DNA of 64,000 bases from Kalaharituber pfeilii (Eukaryota > Ascomycota > Pezizomycetes > Pezizales > Pezizaceae), in the NCBI GenBank assembly GCA_015179045.1, contig WHUZ01000008.1, positions 868,001-932,000 of the forward strand, given 5' to 3'. Positions 23,636-37,075 of this stretch are shown one piece after another. Within the stretch, counting starts at the first letter, position 1, and every line of letters begins with the position of its first letter. Under the pieces are notes generated by a model, which was not told the origin of the DNA, searched no databases, and saw nothing but the letters and a program-made list of their open reading frames with translations. The translations under genes and the position numbers were made by a program.

Positions 23636-25771
23636 TCACATTGGCGAGTCAAAAGCAGCACTAACTTCAGATGTCACCCTCACGCTCTCCAAGGCAGCAT
23701 CAACATCTTCCAGGATACGATGATTAATAACAGTCGAAGCACCCCTAATATCCACCGCTAATGAGGTTCGTCGGCTGACGGAAGGAGCACTAGGAGGTGG
23801 CGTGACTGTTTGCGATTCTTGGGCTTGCAGGGAATCATGCTGAAGTTGTTCACTTTCTGTTTCTGCGCTCAGCAGGCGGGGCTTCTTTGTTGGGGACGTT
23901 AATGGATCTGAGTATAGCTTCCGTTTGGAACCCATACCCTGTGAGCCTTCAGCAGATGTAACTGGATTAGTCAACCGCAGAGAAGGAAGACTTGGTTCAT
24001 AAATGACATTGGGTACTCCAGAGTACGCTTGGATTCCCTGTGTGTATGTGGTTGTTTCCCTTAAGAAATCACTTGTGTTACTAGGAATGATGTTTCTTTC
24101 AATAATTGGTCCTCTTCTTTTCTTGACTCCAGTTGGTTTGGTGATTCTCCTTCTGCCTTTTGTTTTGTCGCGGTCATCAGGATCCCCATTCGTGGCACCA
24201 TCTCCCATCACTCTAGGTAGAAGTTCAAGATCAGGGAAGGTTCCACCATTTTGCTCCATATCTTGTTGGATGGCCTCAACTAGGGCTGTGACTTCCTCCA
24301 TTGTTTTATGCTCTCCGACATACTTTAGGTAGCGACTTGGGATACTTCCACCTGCTCCAGACCTTCTTCGAGTTGCTACCCTTTCAGAATGTTCTTCTAT
24401 GTTTTCTTCATCAGCAACAGCCTCAAACTCACCATGAGGAACTCCACAGGTAGACCCACCCGTGGAGGTTTTGGAGCGCATTTCCTCACGTCGCCTAACT
24501 TTGACCGTCCAATCGATGACACCACCCCATTGCCGCAGATTCCCAATTTGGGTTTGCACGAGCTGAATCTGCAAGCTTGCAAACCCTCTAGGATTTCGGT
24601 ACCTGCTTCGTTGATAGTGCTTGCGGCAAAAATAAACCCAGAGATGTTTAGGAATCTTGCGAGTTGCAAGCTTATTTCTCCCAAAAAAGTGAGAAACAAC
24701 TTTCCTCAATGGTGACCCTGTTTCGCAACTTTCAGTATATGAACACTTATGTTCGTCATCAGCTTTTATATCCGAAGATGGTGAATCAGGCAGGCCCTCT
24801 GCAGCTGGTGAAACCGGAGATGCGAGGCATGACGAAGATGACCTATGGTCAGGTGAACCTGCCGTAACAATTCTTGATGTCAAGCCGGTACCCAAATCAT
24901 AGCTTCTTGACATGTAAGAGCCGTTTCGACCTCCCTCGGGGCTGTTGGAGCGTGATGTTTGTGAACCGACCGAAACAGTTCTTCTGCTTGACTCTAGAGA
25001 GACAGACCTAAATTGGCTGATATGAATTCAATCAGCGAAAAACTCACAATAAATTGCTCGGGAATATATCACTTACTCAAGCTCTGAGATTGACCTTTGA
25101 CGAGAGAAAGCTTGAGAATCTGCTGATATCGCTTCATAGTGCGTGTCACTAAATGTATTGCACCTCCAAATTGAATTTCGATTATCCCATGTGCGTTCAC
25201 CTTCTTTCCATTGGTTTGCTTGTTGGGTAGATGCTCCTCTGGAGTCTCTGGATGTTGCTAGCGTGGCTAGAGCCGCCAGTGGGTCAGTTTCATGACATTG
25301 AGATGGATACAGCCTTTGCGAATTTAAATCGGCTACTGGGCTTTGTTGGTGCCTGTGTTGCAAGGTTATCGGTAACTGGGTAGTTTTCAGGCGTGTAGTG
25401 GGCCCATTATCATGCTCACAGGAGTAATCACACTGGTCACACCCATATCTCAATGACGATTTCGGTTGTGTCAATTCCGTGTTACGTTTTCTGCCCTGAG
25501 AGTAGAACGCTGTTCCTGAATTGCCGCTAAAGCTCTGTTTCTCCCCAGTATATTGAGTCGCATAACTCTGGTTACTCGATGACTGATATGCGTTACTAGA
25601 TCCATATGAGTAAGAGGATTCGAACGAGGACACGTATGAAGCAGCATTGATCACAGGTGGTACACTGGAACGTGGGACAGTGTTGTATTTCTGTGGCTGC
25701 AAATTGGTGCATGGAGGTGAATAAGGCTTCTCCGAGTGATTCTCGGGATTGAGCATATCCGAGATATGCAT
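23636..25771 (-). CDS. ORP1-like conserved fungal protein of unknown function
   Basis: Two exons, 25771-25077 and 25007-23636, joined over a 69-nt GTAAGT..TAG intron, give about 688 aa. The N-terminal half begins MHISDMLNPEN and is rich in Ser, Tyr and Gln with no clear fold; it contains C-x2-C-x3-C within YGCDQCDYSCEH, perhaps metal-binding. The second exon carries the conserved core: SYTESCETGSPLRKVVSHFF, GRNKLATRKIPKHLWVYFCR and KHYQRSRYRNP. This core resembles proteins annotated ORP1-like in Aspergillus and relatives. The C-terminal part has basic clusters (TKGRRRITKPTGVKKRRG, KKPR) that could act as nuclear localisation signals. I recognise the core from memory of that family only; biochemical function is unknown. 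A nuclear regulatory role is inference. Confidence 0.75.
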
Positions 25772-28363
25772 CGTAATGAAGTGTGGTGAGTTATTACTGA
25801 CACTGGCGAAGAATTGGAGTTTTCAGAGACCGGATGAAGGGAGGATATTGGGAGTGGAAGTGGAGGAGGGTATATGTAAAGAATACTGCTGGCTAGGCGG
25901 TAACCGTGGGTGAGTTTGAGTTGCAATATAAGCCAAACTTATGTAGGGAGGAAATGGGTATATGTATGCCTGTATTGGGGGGGTAGTGTGTGAGAGGTGG
26001 TTGGGGGGGGGAGGTTGAAGGAAGAGTCAGCAGCGTGAGGGAGGGGGCCGTGGAGATAAATAGTAGTGTATCTGATGGACTTAATCGCTCGTCCAAGCTG
26101 CTGGGGTGTCCCTCTCGAATAATGCTTCGTGGATGAAGGAGAGGTAGCGAAGGAGAGGAAGCGGCGGTGGATGCGGATGTGGTGGGGCAGTCGAGGAGGG
26201 GGGAGGAGGCCTCTACGAGGATGCTGTGCCAACCAGACTCGGAGGAAGTCGCTGCTGCCCGTCTGCTGCTGCCTCTGCAGCAGCAGCTCGAGCGTGCTGT
26301 TCGCAGTACCGCAGGCCTTACTGACAGCCCTGCGCTGTCAAGCAACTCAATCGTCAGTCCGCCTGTCTGGAGCAGCTCGCTCATTCAACAATGGGTCGAT
26401 AAAACACTGCTAGGAAGGATTAGGATGAGGACATAGCGGGCCGGCCACACGAGCCCTACGTACTGAGGCAGACACACAGGCCCCACACAAGCACCTGGAA
26501 GGCCTCCTGCGCACTATCTATCAACGGCCGCTTTCCACGCTCGCTCGCTCGGCCTCTCGTGCGCAGGAAACCCGCCAATCGAAAAAGACTGCAGTAGAGG
26601 GGGTCTTGGTCTGTCCAGAAGACCGGGCTCCTAATGTGGATTCTTTGGGAAGACCGGTGCCCAATGTGTTGTTCAGCTGATGCGTCGGTCCACCTGTATT
26701 TCTTCTCAACAAGTCCCTTCGAAGAGGTCGATGAATAATAATTTTCTTAAACCTTGCGCCCCTGCTTGTTTGAGTCGTGTCGTTGTTTGCCCGAAGGTAA
26801 GGGGGCAGCAGCGAGAGAGGAGGGGGGAGGGGGAAGGGGGGAGGGGGGTGAGCGTGCGGCGGGGGTCGCTTGGGAGAGTGTCCTCAAAACTGACGCACGC
26901 AATCACCAGCAGATGTCTGGCGCAATCGCGATCTCGAGTTTTATCGACTGCGACGAACACTGGCCCAGTCAAGTGGATGGCCTGGCGTACCACGGGAGCG
27001 CTGTGGTGCACAAGGCGAGGTATATCATGAATTTCGGTATGGAATAGAATGCACAGTGGCCTTTCCGTTAAGTGCAGCAATTGCGGCAAGCTGTTTGGAG
27101 GGAATCAGGAATTCGAGCAAACAGCCCTACAACTAAATGGTACGGAGATGTCCCTTGATACTCCCGCACATCGTTATTAGGGCAGCTGTGAGATCAGTAG
27201 ACCCTGGACCATTTCCCAGGGAAAAAAGTCACTGGATTGCTTGTCGCTTGGGCGGGCTGAGCTAGGAGGCCGAGATGTACCTGTATCGCCCACGCATCCA
27301 ATATATCCCCACAATTAAATCATAACTGGTGGCCGGGCTACCACCACACTTGCTGCTGGGGGCAGGCAGGCGTAGGACGTACATGCCGAATGCTGAGTGG
27401 TCTCCAGGCCACCGCACCCAGAAAAGCCGCGGCGCAGTCCAACAAAATGTGGGTGTTGCGAGGAAGCATCTCTTACCAGGGCGGGCAGGGATTAAGGGCC
27501 AATTGGCTAAGCGTGCCATTAACGGCGCCCGGGGAGGGAGGGGAGGGGCTCGTAGTGGAGGGGTGGCTTTTGCGCACGCTGCTTGCTGCGAGACGCTGTA
27601 GCCAGAAGGCTGATCATGAGGATGACATACATTTGCGGCGAGTGGGCATGCGGGGAGCGGGCGGGGCCAGGGTCTGCCGAGAGGGTTGCAATTGTCAATT
27701 CCTTATGCTGCGGTTGAAATAACCTTTTGGAACCGGAGCACTTGTCCTGCTACGGATGCTCCAGCCAAGCTAACTTGATTTCTCCTAGGAGCCGTGCTGT
27801 CAAGGGCGCAGGCGATGTCTGGATAGCTTGCAATCCGCTACAGTGATGCTCGACACACGCCAGCTCCAGGCGCCGAAAGTAGTCGTGAGACGCCCATCAC
27901 TATGGCGCCCGCAGCCAGTAGCCACAACCTAGGAGAGAGGTCCGCTGCTGACTTGCTCTTCGTGAAGCGACAACACCGCAATTCCAGCATACGGTTCGGA
28001 GGACGTGCCAACCGGACCAATTCCAGCCCATGAGCTCAAGTTCTCAATTCGGCAGGCGGTCGCAGCAATGGGCTCCGACCACGGCGCAACGAAGCTCAAT
28101 TCAGTAGGGATTGTGATGCTCGACCAGCCGGCCATCATAGCGCTCTACAAACTTTTGGATCCCGAGCATGGAAGAATAGCCGCGACTACCTTTCCGCCCA
28201 AGCACCATTTATGTATAATTTCTCCCTTGCTGAGGGAGAAGGGGTTGATTTTCTGATGTCTACGGTAATGGACAGTGCGGTACTCTGTTGCCTGCCTCAT
28301 GATGATGCGCATGCAGCACACTTTGAACGAATCAGCGACTGTTCTACGTAGACTTCTCATTCA
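25772..28363. other. Gene-free region upstream of the ORP1-like gene
   Basis: The first part is the promoter and probable long 5' UTR of the ORP1-like gene. A strong G-run tract lies at 26819-26850. GC-rich open frames at 26.1-27.7 kb are short, overlap in many phases and show no known domain. Confidence 0.5.
26819..26850 (+). repeat. G-run tract, quadruplex-capable
   Basis: Five runs of five or six G separated by one or two bases, AGGGGGG-like. The plus strand could form a G-quadruplex. Confidence 0.6.
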
Positions 28364-28365
28364 TA

Positions 28366-28550
28366 CAGTGCCTAGGCAAAGTATCCGTGCACCCCTGAAA
28401 GTTATGATATGCAGTATCAGGAAAGGTCAGTGCTGCATATCGCACAGCAAAGAGAGCTTCAGTCTGTGCCCGGACTCGAGTACAGCTACAGGCTTTTCTT
28501 GATACTGCCATAACTTTCAGGGGTGTACGGATACTTTGGCCTAGGCACTG
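28366..28550. mobile_element. 185-bp Tc1/mariner-type MITE
   Basis: A short element bounded by TA on both sides (28364-28365 and 28551-28552), the Tc1/mariner target duplication. Its terminal inverted repeats are about 55 bp. The left arm starts CAGTGCCTAGGCAAAGTATC and the right arm is its reverse complement with only a few changes, including one extra C and a short gap in the inner part. The CAGTG start followed by AAAGTAT resembles known Tc1-family ends. The roughly 75-bp centre has no coding capacity. It must have been moved by a transposase from another locus. Low divergence between arms argues for fairly recent insertion. Confidence 0.85.
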
Positions 28551-28552
28551 TA

Positions 28553-31500
28553 AAGCGACATATGCATATACATATCCTGTATATAGCACTATTCATACTT
28601 CTATCTTTGGTCTCTTGCTTTTCTTGGGGTGGGCTCTTTTACTTGGTCAATTAGTCCGCCTTGGATATACAACCGACTTGTCGGCAATGATTGTAACTAC
28701 GGGTGTACTCGTACATGGTTGAGATGCCCGCAGAGTCGTGTACAGCTACAGTCATGATCTTCAGGCTTAGTCCCAATTGCATGCCCAACAGGACATCGCA
28801 TCTGTTGGTGGTTTTCGTCTCGAATCCACAATGCCTATTGTGACACCACCCTAATAGTATGCACTTGTGAATTGATGTTAGTAGTACAACTGAGATCTCA
28901 ATTCTGTCAGTCCGAGCTGGTTTCAGTAAGTACAGCCCGTGTCTCAATATCGCCAAGCCATATGAGCACAACTTTGTCAAACAAAAATCGCAAGGTCACG
29001 TCATTTGGGGACAAATCGCAGCCAAAATGTGCCTCTGCGGCTGCCGGTGACCAGCGGTTGAGGTTACAAAAACGGCAAGATGGAGGGGGAGTGCTGGAAA
29101 GGGCTGAACTAATAGGTACCTACATCAGGAAGGGGCCTAAGGAAAGGTGGGATGTAAGGTACGGCGGGGTCATAAGGGGCGTGGGGGTCGAGGGAGCTCG
29201 AGCCGCAGCGTACTATAATTAAGATATAAATTTTCATCTTATCAAGTGATTAGACAAAATGTTCCTCTAGAAATTAGACATTATTATTCTCGGCCATCAG
29301 TGTTTCAAGGGCTAGATCGCAGTAAGTCGACGACGACCAGGGTGTTCGCCTAAGACAGTGACATCGCAGTGGTGGTGAGAATGGGGGAGAGGAGGGAGGG
29401 GCAAGATGAGACTTGTTTCTAGGACTGCATAGCTCAATTGAGGCATGACGGGCGTTCACAAGCCTCCTTTGTTTGACAAGCATGGAGAAATAAGTATATA
29501 TCAGCGGCGTGAATCGGACGAGCAGCTGCTTCTGCCTCTCTCCTCTCTCCGGATGGAGAAACGGCGGCAGAAAACTGGGAGTGGTGTGGTAGAGGCGGTG
29601 GGTCGCACACAAGCGCATGAGGGTGTGTGTGGTTGAGCTGCCTGACTACTTGTAAGTCAAGTAGGTAGATGCTTATTTACTGCGGTGCAAAGCAACAGGT
29701 ACATACAATGGAACGTTTTTGTGGGCGGCACAGGGCACGAGAACAGGCACAGTCTTGCTCCTAAGCAGCAGCGCAGGGCGCCCAATACGAATGCTTCCTG
29801 AGGGGGGGGGGTGGATGTAGGTGCTGCTTGTCTGAGTGCCGCCGCACCCGCTAAGCCCATGTTGCTGACGTTCCATCCCGAGAAGCGAGCAGCTATGATA
29901 GGTATGAACTCAGGCTGTCTTGCCTCTGCTCATGCTACACCTTTCTGCGCCCAGCGCTAGCCATTTCCGAGTTTGGCTGCCAGCTCCATATCATAGTCCC
30001 GACACCCCCGCAGTGGGGCTGCCCTTGGTAGGCCGGGAGACCGCAAGAAAGAGCACTTCCCGACCTGGTACTGATCCCTCCGTCGGTGCCCCGCAAACAG
30101 TCCTCGGCCCTGCTTAAGGCCACCTCCTCCCCCCTCGCAGAGCAACAATATTATTGCAACCCCAAGAAAGTCACGAAGAGGCAAGGAGGCAACTACTTAG
30201 AATACCCCTGTACCACCGTACAAGCGGGGCACAAGGTGATACTTGCACTGTGCTGAAACTACATTCGGTGGCCGGTCCAGTTGGGTAGCTAGTTACCACA
30301 GTAGGTGCGTAGAACTGAGCTGGCCCTGTTACATTGAATCATCCCGTTTGATCACGCTAATGCTTATCTTTTCGTCCTTGTAGCTCGACTTAGAGAGTTG
30401 TTATACGTGGTATTCAAGGCTATTGCAGCCTCGCTCCAGATACACCAGTTTTGGCCTCTTGCAACATTGCACTGCACCGTTGCTGACATTCAAATAAGAT
30501 TGCTTGTCCTGCGATCTACATATCTTCCTGCAGTGTTCCCAATACTGACGCTTGGTAGCCGGACGACGAGGCACGAGGGCTCGCTTGGACAGAACCTCCC
30601 CAGTCTCATTGGCTCCATGCCTCTGGGCATGCAAGACATCCGAAACCCTTCTGAACTTACCGTTCCTCCCATCTCGTACCATATGCATTTCCAATTGCTT
30701 GCAGCCACCCAGCACCATACTTATTCGGTCTGGACCTGCCATTTCCAATCAAGTTGGCTTGAGAGAAGTGAACAAACAAAAGTTCACACGACACGTGGCC
30801 GGTTAAATATCTGATGTTCCAGTTGCTCACAGTGACAGCCAAGGGTATCAAGTACCATGGTAACGATCTGATGAAGGGTACAAACCACTATAGATAAGCC
30901 TTGAATATTGGTTTTTATGAGCATTTCTTGTTTCCTGGTATGTCTCATCTGATGCCCCTCTGTGTCCTGTGGAATGGAAAAAGAAAAGATACAAAGCCTC
31001 TTGTTGGCTTGAGATCAGCTTGACTAACCTCTAGAAGTTTGTTAGATTTTCTTCTCATTCCTAGGCGAGGTGTTTCTTGTTCCTCCTTTGAATGTCTAAG
31101 TGACAATGCAAGGTGAAACCATATCGCACCCGATAGGACCAAATGAAGAGGAGAGTCCTATTCTGATACTACAGTTCATCATTTCTTTTTTTTTTTCCTG
31201 CCCCAAGGCATTACGTACTGATTAAGGTAACACATCTCGGGCATCTCAACTTAACAAAATTGTTATCTCTTTCACCCGATTGGTGGACAACCGATCGTCG
31301 CTTTCAAAATTCGGATCGAGAACTTTCACCATTCTATCAGCCAGGAGGAGTCTTCAATGCAGTGCCCTCCGAATGAATATATATGAGAGGTGAAGGTAAG
31401 AATCATTTTCTGCTGGAATATCCATACCCTGCAGATCCAAAAATGGGGAAGCCAAGTGGCTTGATATAAGTTCAATGTCTCATTATTGAAGTGCCTATCC

Positions 31501-34500
31501 GCATCTAGGAGGAAGAGAACATCCGTGGATTAAAGTTCTATTAAACTGTCTGTGGTCATTTTAGGAAAACACGGTTTGCGTCTCAAGCAATTTAGTGAGA
31601 GAAACAGGAAGATTAGTTTAACTGACACCCCGCGGCCACTCAATCCAGTAAACACCAACAAGTTGTTAAGGAAGTTTGACTTGATTAATTTTCTCCAGCA
31701 GGGCAATGGCAATTGACACTATACCATGTCTCTAAATTTAATTTCCAAGCTTCTGAGGCTAATGGGAAATAATTGAACTTACAGCTTCAAGCGAGGCCGT
31801 TTTTTGGATGGATGCAGGAGCCCATCAAAATCGCTCACCCGATTTGAAACCGGGGTTAAGGTTGGTATATATTTGGGGTATTTTCTTTTCCCTTTCTAAC
31901 TCCTTTTCAACTTTCTTGCGTAAATACCCACTTTGCGTATATATCCGTGACCATCGATCCAATGATGGCTCATAAACATTACCAGTGGATGATATTCTTT
32001 GATTTCAGCGTAAGGGTGATGTGCCATGGTGCTCAGTGGATATACCAAGTTGGAATTTGTGAACGCTCGGTGTGGAGGGTGAGAAGATCTACCGGATTTC
32101 TTCACCGGCTGCTGAGAGGTTTTTTCATATTCCTACACTTATGGGTGTGAAGGGCTGGATAACCATAATAAGCCCTGTTTTGATGGGATGGTAGGAGCAC
32201 AATGATGGTGTGGAATTACGTACAGGGGAGGGTTGGAGAGGAGGGGGGAGAGGGTTACTTTCTGACGCCATTTTGTGGGAGTACAACGAGCAAAACTCCA
32301 TGCACTGGAAGATTATCATCGCGGCTGGGTTCAATGCAAAAAAGATATTACTAGACAGTCATTTTCCTCTACTGGAGGATATGGTTGCATGATGGTGGAT
32401 CACCCTCTCCATCCAGACAATATGATTGCGGAATAACATTGGCGGGAAATGCCTTCCTCCTCGTCTAGATTGACGAACTGAAGCACGAAGAACAAAAGGG
32501 ATAACGCAAGACATCCATTCATACTGCAAATTATCACACAGACTTCATATTGTTCCGTTAGGAATGAAGAACGTGTCTCATTTTATAGGCCTTGTGCAGA
32601 TAATCTCGCAGGTAGTAATTAAGAGAGGTGGGTAGTGTAGCAGCTTAAAGGAGTTTCCTATTTTTCCCCCCATGAAAAACATCTCAGCTAACCCTTCCAG
32701 CCGCCTTCGCACGCAATATAATGACGGCTAGCCGCAGCAAGACAGGCAGGAGGCAGGCGCCATCATGTTTGCTGCCTACAGGCATTAGCCCTTCAGCCTC
32801 AGCCTGATATACTTCCCCGTTCTGGAAGACACGATGCGAGGGACGGACGATCCCTGGGGGGATGTGCTGTATGCTGTGTTGGTACTCTAATTGTGTCACT
32901 AAAGGTAGTTGAGTGGTTCAAGCCAGCGCAATTATAACATGCCTCAAGTATGACTGACTTCAGGGAGTTCCACGAGCAGGGGAAGGAAAAATTATGGTGG
33001 TTGAAAACCGATCAGGAAAACTTCTAGCACACCACCAACCCCTCTCGCACCTCTTCAAACAGCCCAAATTTGCAAGGGGGCGCATATCATAAGCATTCTG
33101 GATGCTCAACGTGTCACTTCTTTTCACGCGCGATTTCCAAGCGGAAACCTGAATCTAGAGGAGAAGTATTTTAAGGCTTCGTGAAGTCTAAATCAACATG
33201 CACGAGTGTAGGCAAATCTTTCTTTATATCAAGCACCTCTTGATAGAGGGATATAGAAGAGCGAAGTATGTGCTGCACATGTCAGTGGCCATGATAGCAC
33301 ATTCACTTGCAGTTATTTTACTATCATCTTGCATCTACAGGCTGCTGCTAAGAATGTTGATGACATAGTATACTGACTGCCTCTGGTTGTCGTAACATCT
33401 CCTACTAATTCCTTGCCGCAGAAGGTCTGTTTGTTGGCTCCACATACCAGTTTAGAATTTTCACTCTGTATGTTTTGCTTCTGTGGAGGTTTAGGCTATG
33501 GAAATAATAAAAAAAAAAAAAAAAGTCTGGTGGACATGGGCTGTTTGCACGTGATCTTCAGTTCGCCTTCATGTTCATGCTTCCCCTGCACCTGGAATAC
33601 ATTCTATTACATCAAAAAGACTAAGGAGAAAAGGTTGCTGCCTATATTAGCTGCATCATCGTTAGAAAGCGAATTCCAGTTTTCTTATGATTACCCTGAG
33701 GTACCGAAATGAACATGACAAAGTGAGCTCAACCCACTACACTACTTATGACAGTCAGCAAATACTATCAAGCAGATCACAGGGACATCAAGTGATAGCG
33801 TTGGACGAATAGCGTGATTGAGCATCGGTGTGGATCCCCTTCATCCGTCGCTTCTCTTCATGCCTGAAAATGGACAATCATTAACGACCGTCTCGCTATG
33901 ATAGCATGGCCGCAAGCTAGCATGGCCGCAGGCACCCAAAACTAGCCACGTAGTGAACAGCTAACATTCGCTTGAACCCAGTGCAGGCACGCCATTTCCG
34001 CCGCCATAGGCTCTGGGATCCATCCTCTCCAACTCTACTCTGTCAGCTGCCACTTCTAGCATATCCTTCTAGCCTGTCCACCCTGAAACCCAGAGTAGGC
34101 GCTTTCGGCCTACCTTACAGGCTGTGAATGCGGGGCGGTGGGCGTCACGAGCCATATGCGGAGGCAGCGGTGGGAAGGGTTGTCAAGAGGCCCTCCGCCT
34201 ACTGGCGGTTACTACTGCATACATACATACATTGTCCATTCCTGACTGCTTTTGGAAATTACCGCCTGGAGAGGAAGAGTAAGAGAGGCGGAGATAACTT
34301 ATCCCTCTAGGTATACATTCTTGGCCAGATGCATATGCGGGTGTGGCGGCGGTGGCAGCGCTCACTTGGAAAGCAAGATGGTGAGATCTTGATACAGTCA
34401 CACGTGCTCATCTCTCATGTGAGGGGACGCTATTATTGCTGCCCCATTCGTCTGGCCTATACGGCGACTGGAGAGTGTGTAGAGCTAAATACCTCAGGAG

Positions 34501-34653
34501 ACTTCTTCTCGGAATTGCAGTGTGAGTAGACTTTGAGCCTAAGTGGAGAAACTCTTGTTCGTACTGCTGATTTTCGAGAATAATTCTGGCCTATGCTTGA
34601 ATTGAAATGTTGCGTTTTCTATACTGCTACTATCCGCTCCCCTCAGGGGCCTC
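28553..34653. other. Gene desert, left part
   Basis: About 6 kb without a supportable gene. Open frames are all short and unlike any family I know. A 16-bp tandem duplication (TAGCATGGCCGCAAGC-like) sits at 33902-33933. A degraded partial match to the MITE centre (12 identical bases, GTACAGCTACAG) lies at 28740-28751. Confidence 0.5.
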
Positions 34654-34686
34654 TCCTTCCCTTCCCTTCCCTTCCCTTCCCTTCCC
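34654..34686. repeat. (CTTCC)n microsatellite
   Basis: Six or seven CTTCC/CCCTT pentamers in tandem. Confidence 0.9.
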
Positions 34687-36327
34687 AAACCGCCTCGTCG
34701 CAAGTTTGCAGTCCTTTTAGATCGCTGGCAGTCCTATTGCTTTTACCCCTGATTACGGCGAGGCCGCCCCAACATTGCATGAAGCCAATTTCTTCATTCC
34801 ACCTTTTCTTCTCTTTCTCTTCTTTGAAGTGATCACAGGCCAAAGTCAGTCTCTGTGACTGGTGACCATGGATAGTGACGGGAACAGTCGTAGCTGTAGC
34901 CGTAGCTGTAGCCGTAGCCATCGTCAAGTAAGCAAGGTCGATGCGTGCCTGACCTTTCCACGTGCCTAGAGCACATCTTATCCATCTTTCCCACCACTCT
35001 CCCAGATCACAGAGCATCAGCTTTCTAGGGTTCCATATCTAGTCCTAAAGCCTTTCTGTGACTTCTTCTGCATGCCTCGCACCGCACAGTGAGTACCACC
35101 AAATTACTTACCGAGTTGAAAAGCTAAGCTAGGACATACCGAAGTTGGAAATACATGCGCCTCCGATATGGAGAGCGTTATATCTAAGTTTTTTTAATTT
35201 ATTTCTGTGATGCCCTTTGATTGATCAGCTGATTGATTAGGATGAATTTTGTAGTGTGAAAAGGGAAATATATTTGTGATGAACATCCTTTGTCTCCCTC
35301 TCAGGAGATATAGTCTAGGGATCTTTTTGACAGTGCTTGCTGAGGCTGCTGACTGACTTTGGTGCAGCATTCAAATGATATAGATATAGGAAGAAGTGCT
35401 TAGGACGGCTCGCGGACTTGGAGGAGGTTGGGGGAGTAACATTATAGAAGTATTATAATATCATTTCAAGTTTGTATCAATAGCTACTACAGTACCTACT
35501 TGAACGTTTATGCGAGGTTGTTCTGCGAAAGGGGTGAATGGTTCCACTAACTATGCTTTATTTTTTTCGTTTGTATTTCCTTCTATTGAAGGAAAGCCTC
35601 CAAGTAGTCTTTGGTATTTGGGGGCATGGAGGTTATTCGTCGATATCTCGAGGATCATTCAAGATTATGTCACTATGTCTCAATACATACTTACCTACTT
35701 ATGTGTTCCCGGGCATTTTTTATATGATATATCTTTCCCTGGCCATTACGACACTCTCTATCGCCACGCTCTCAATTAATCAGTATTGGTCCTGCATCCT
35801 CAAAGCGCAAAACTCTTATTTTGCCTATAGTTATTCCCCCCCACTCACGTGTATATATATATATATGTACCCATCATCTATCTTGTGTCTCTCTACCTCT
35901 TCCTCTCTATCTGTCGATCTATCTATCTCTACTTCCCCTTACACAGTGATATATATATTTAAATAGCTTAGGATTCAGACTTTGTCACATATTATGATAT
36001 CGTGCTTCTTTACCAAATAATTATGAACAAAAATACATCTAACCCCCTTCCACTTTCCCTCTCCCTTGCCCTATATGTAAGTAAGTATGTAGCTACTTTT
36101 TCCCCCAAAAAAACCTATCTATCTTGACTACACTACCTACCAGTTTCAATCGGCCTCGGTCATTGATATTGGTAAACCCCTTCGCCCCCCTATCTTTTGT
36201 CCTCACAAAGGAAACTCTACAAAGTGCTTAGATGAATTAACACTTTCTTCTCTGAATTGTATCCTCTCATCCTGTTCTTTGTCCTATTTTTTGTCAGAAA
36301 AAAAATTTTATTTCCCTGATCTGCACC
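34687..36327. other. Gene desert, middle part
   Basis: No gene seen. A 12-bp tandem word GTAGCTGTAGCC recurs at about 34890-34920. AT-rich TATATA and CTATCT stretches lie at 35.8-36.0 kb. Confidence 0.5.
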
Positions 36328-36377
36328 AAAAAAAAAAAAAAAAAAAAAAAAAGGAAAAGGAAAAGGAAAAGGAAAAC
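36328..36377. repeat. A25 run followed by (GGAAAA)4
   Basis: Poly-A of 25 bases continues directly into four GGAAAA hexamers, then irregular purine sequence. Confidence 0.95.
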
Positions 36378-37075
36378 GAATGGAAAGAAGGAAAGAAGAA
36401 AGGGAGAAGGAAAAAAGGAGCTGAGGGTAAGTTTGGTGACAGCCTGGAAAACGATGAGGGTAGGTGGATATGGTGCATTAGGGGAAAAAACTGCTTCAGC
36501 GGAGGACGGCTAGGGAAAAATTTTTCGAGGCTATGGATTGGAAAAGATTGTGGATTAATGTACTCCTATTAAAGTTCTAACTGTCTTGCGAATATTTGTT
36601 TATGTTTTGCTTTTCTTTCTACTTGTCAGAATTGGTGTTTAGCCGTTTTATATTGCGTGAATATGAAAATGCGTCTTTTTGTTGAGTTCTGCTTCCTTCC
36701 AAGCGAGTTTGCGTTGGTTTATTACACAACATAAAACTGGAGCAAACCAAAAAGGAGAACACATAGGATAAGACAACTTGCTCTTGAGCCCTGAATTAGT
36801 CAAGAGAGTTAAATTAGAAAATGTATCGAACAAGTATAATACAGAGTTATGTAGCTGCGTCCTCCGCCTCGGTTTCCCGTCCACAATCAATAAAAAATAA
36901 CCGCGTAACCTATTCCATAAACCATGCATTACATACTATTTAACTGATTGAGAAAAAAGAAAAAAAAAAATTAATGAATCATCATCCAAGGAGTGTGCAC
37001 CCCCCATTCACGTTTCTCCATGCAGGTTGTCTTTTCCATTACCCTGAATCTTACACACTTGCAGAACGAACAGCC
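36378..37075. other. 3' flank of the small membrane-protein gene
   Basis: Purine-rich, then AT-rich. No gene seen; the minus-strand gene ends at 37076. Confidence 0.5.

Noticed and set aside
30398..30814. 138- and 115-codon frames on opposite strands
   Set aside because: Neither resembles a known family. Both-strand openness suggests composition rather than coding.
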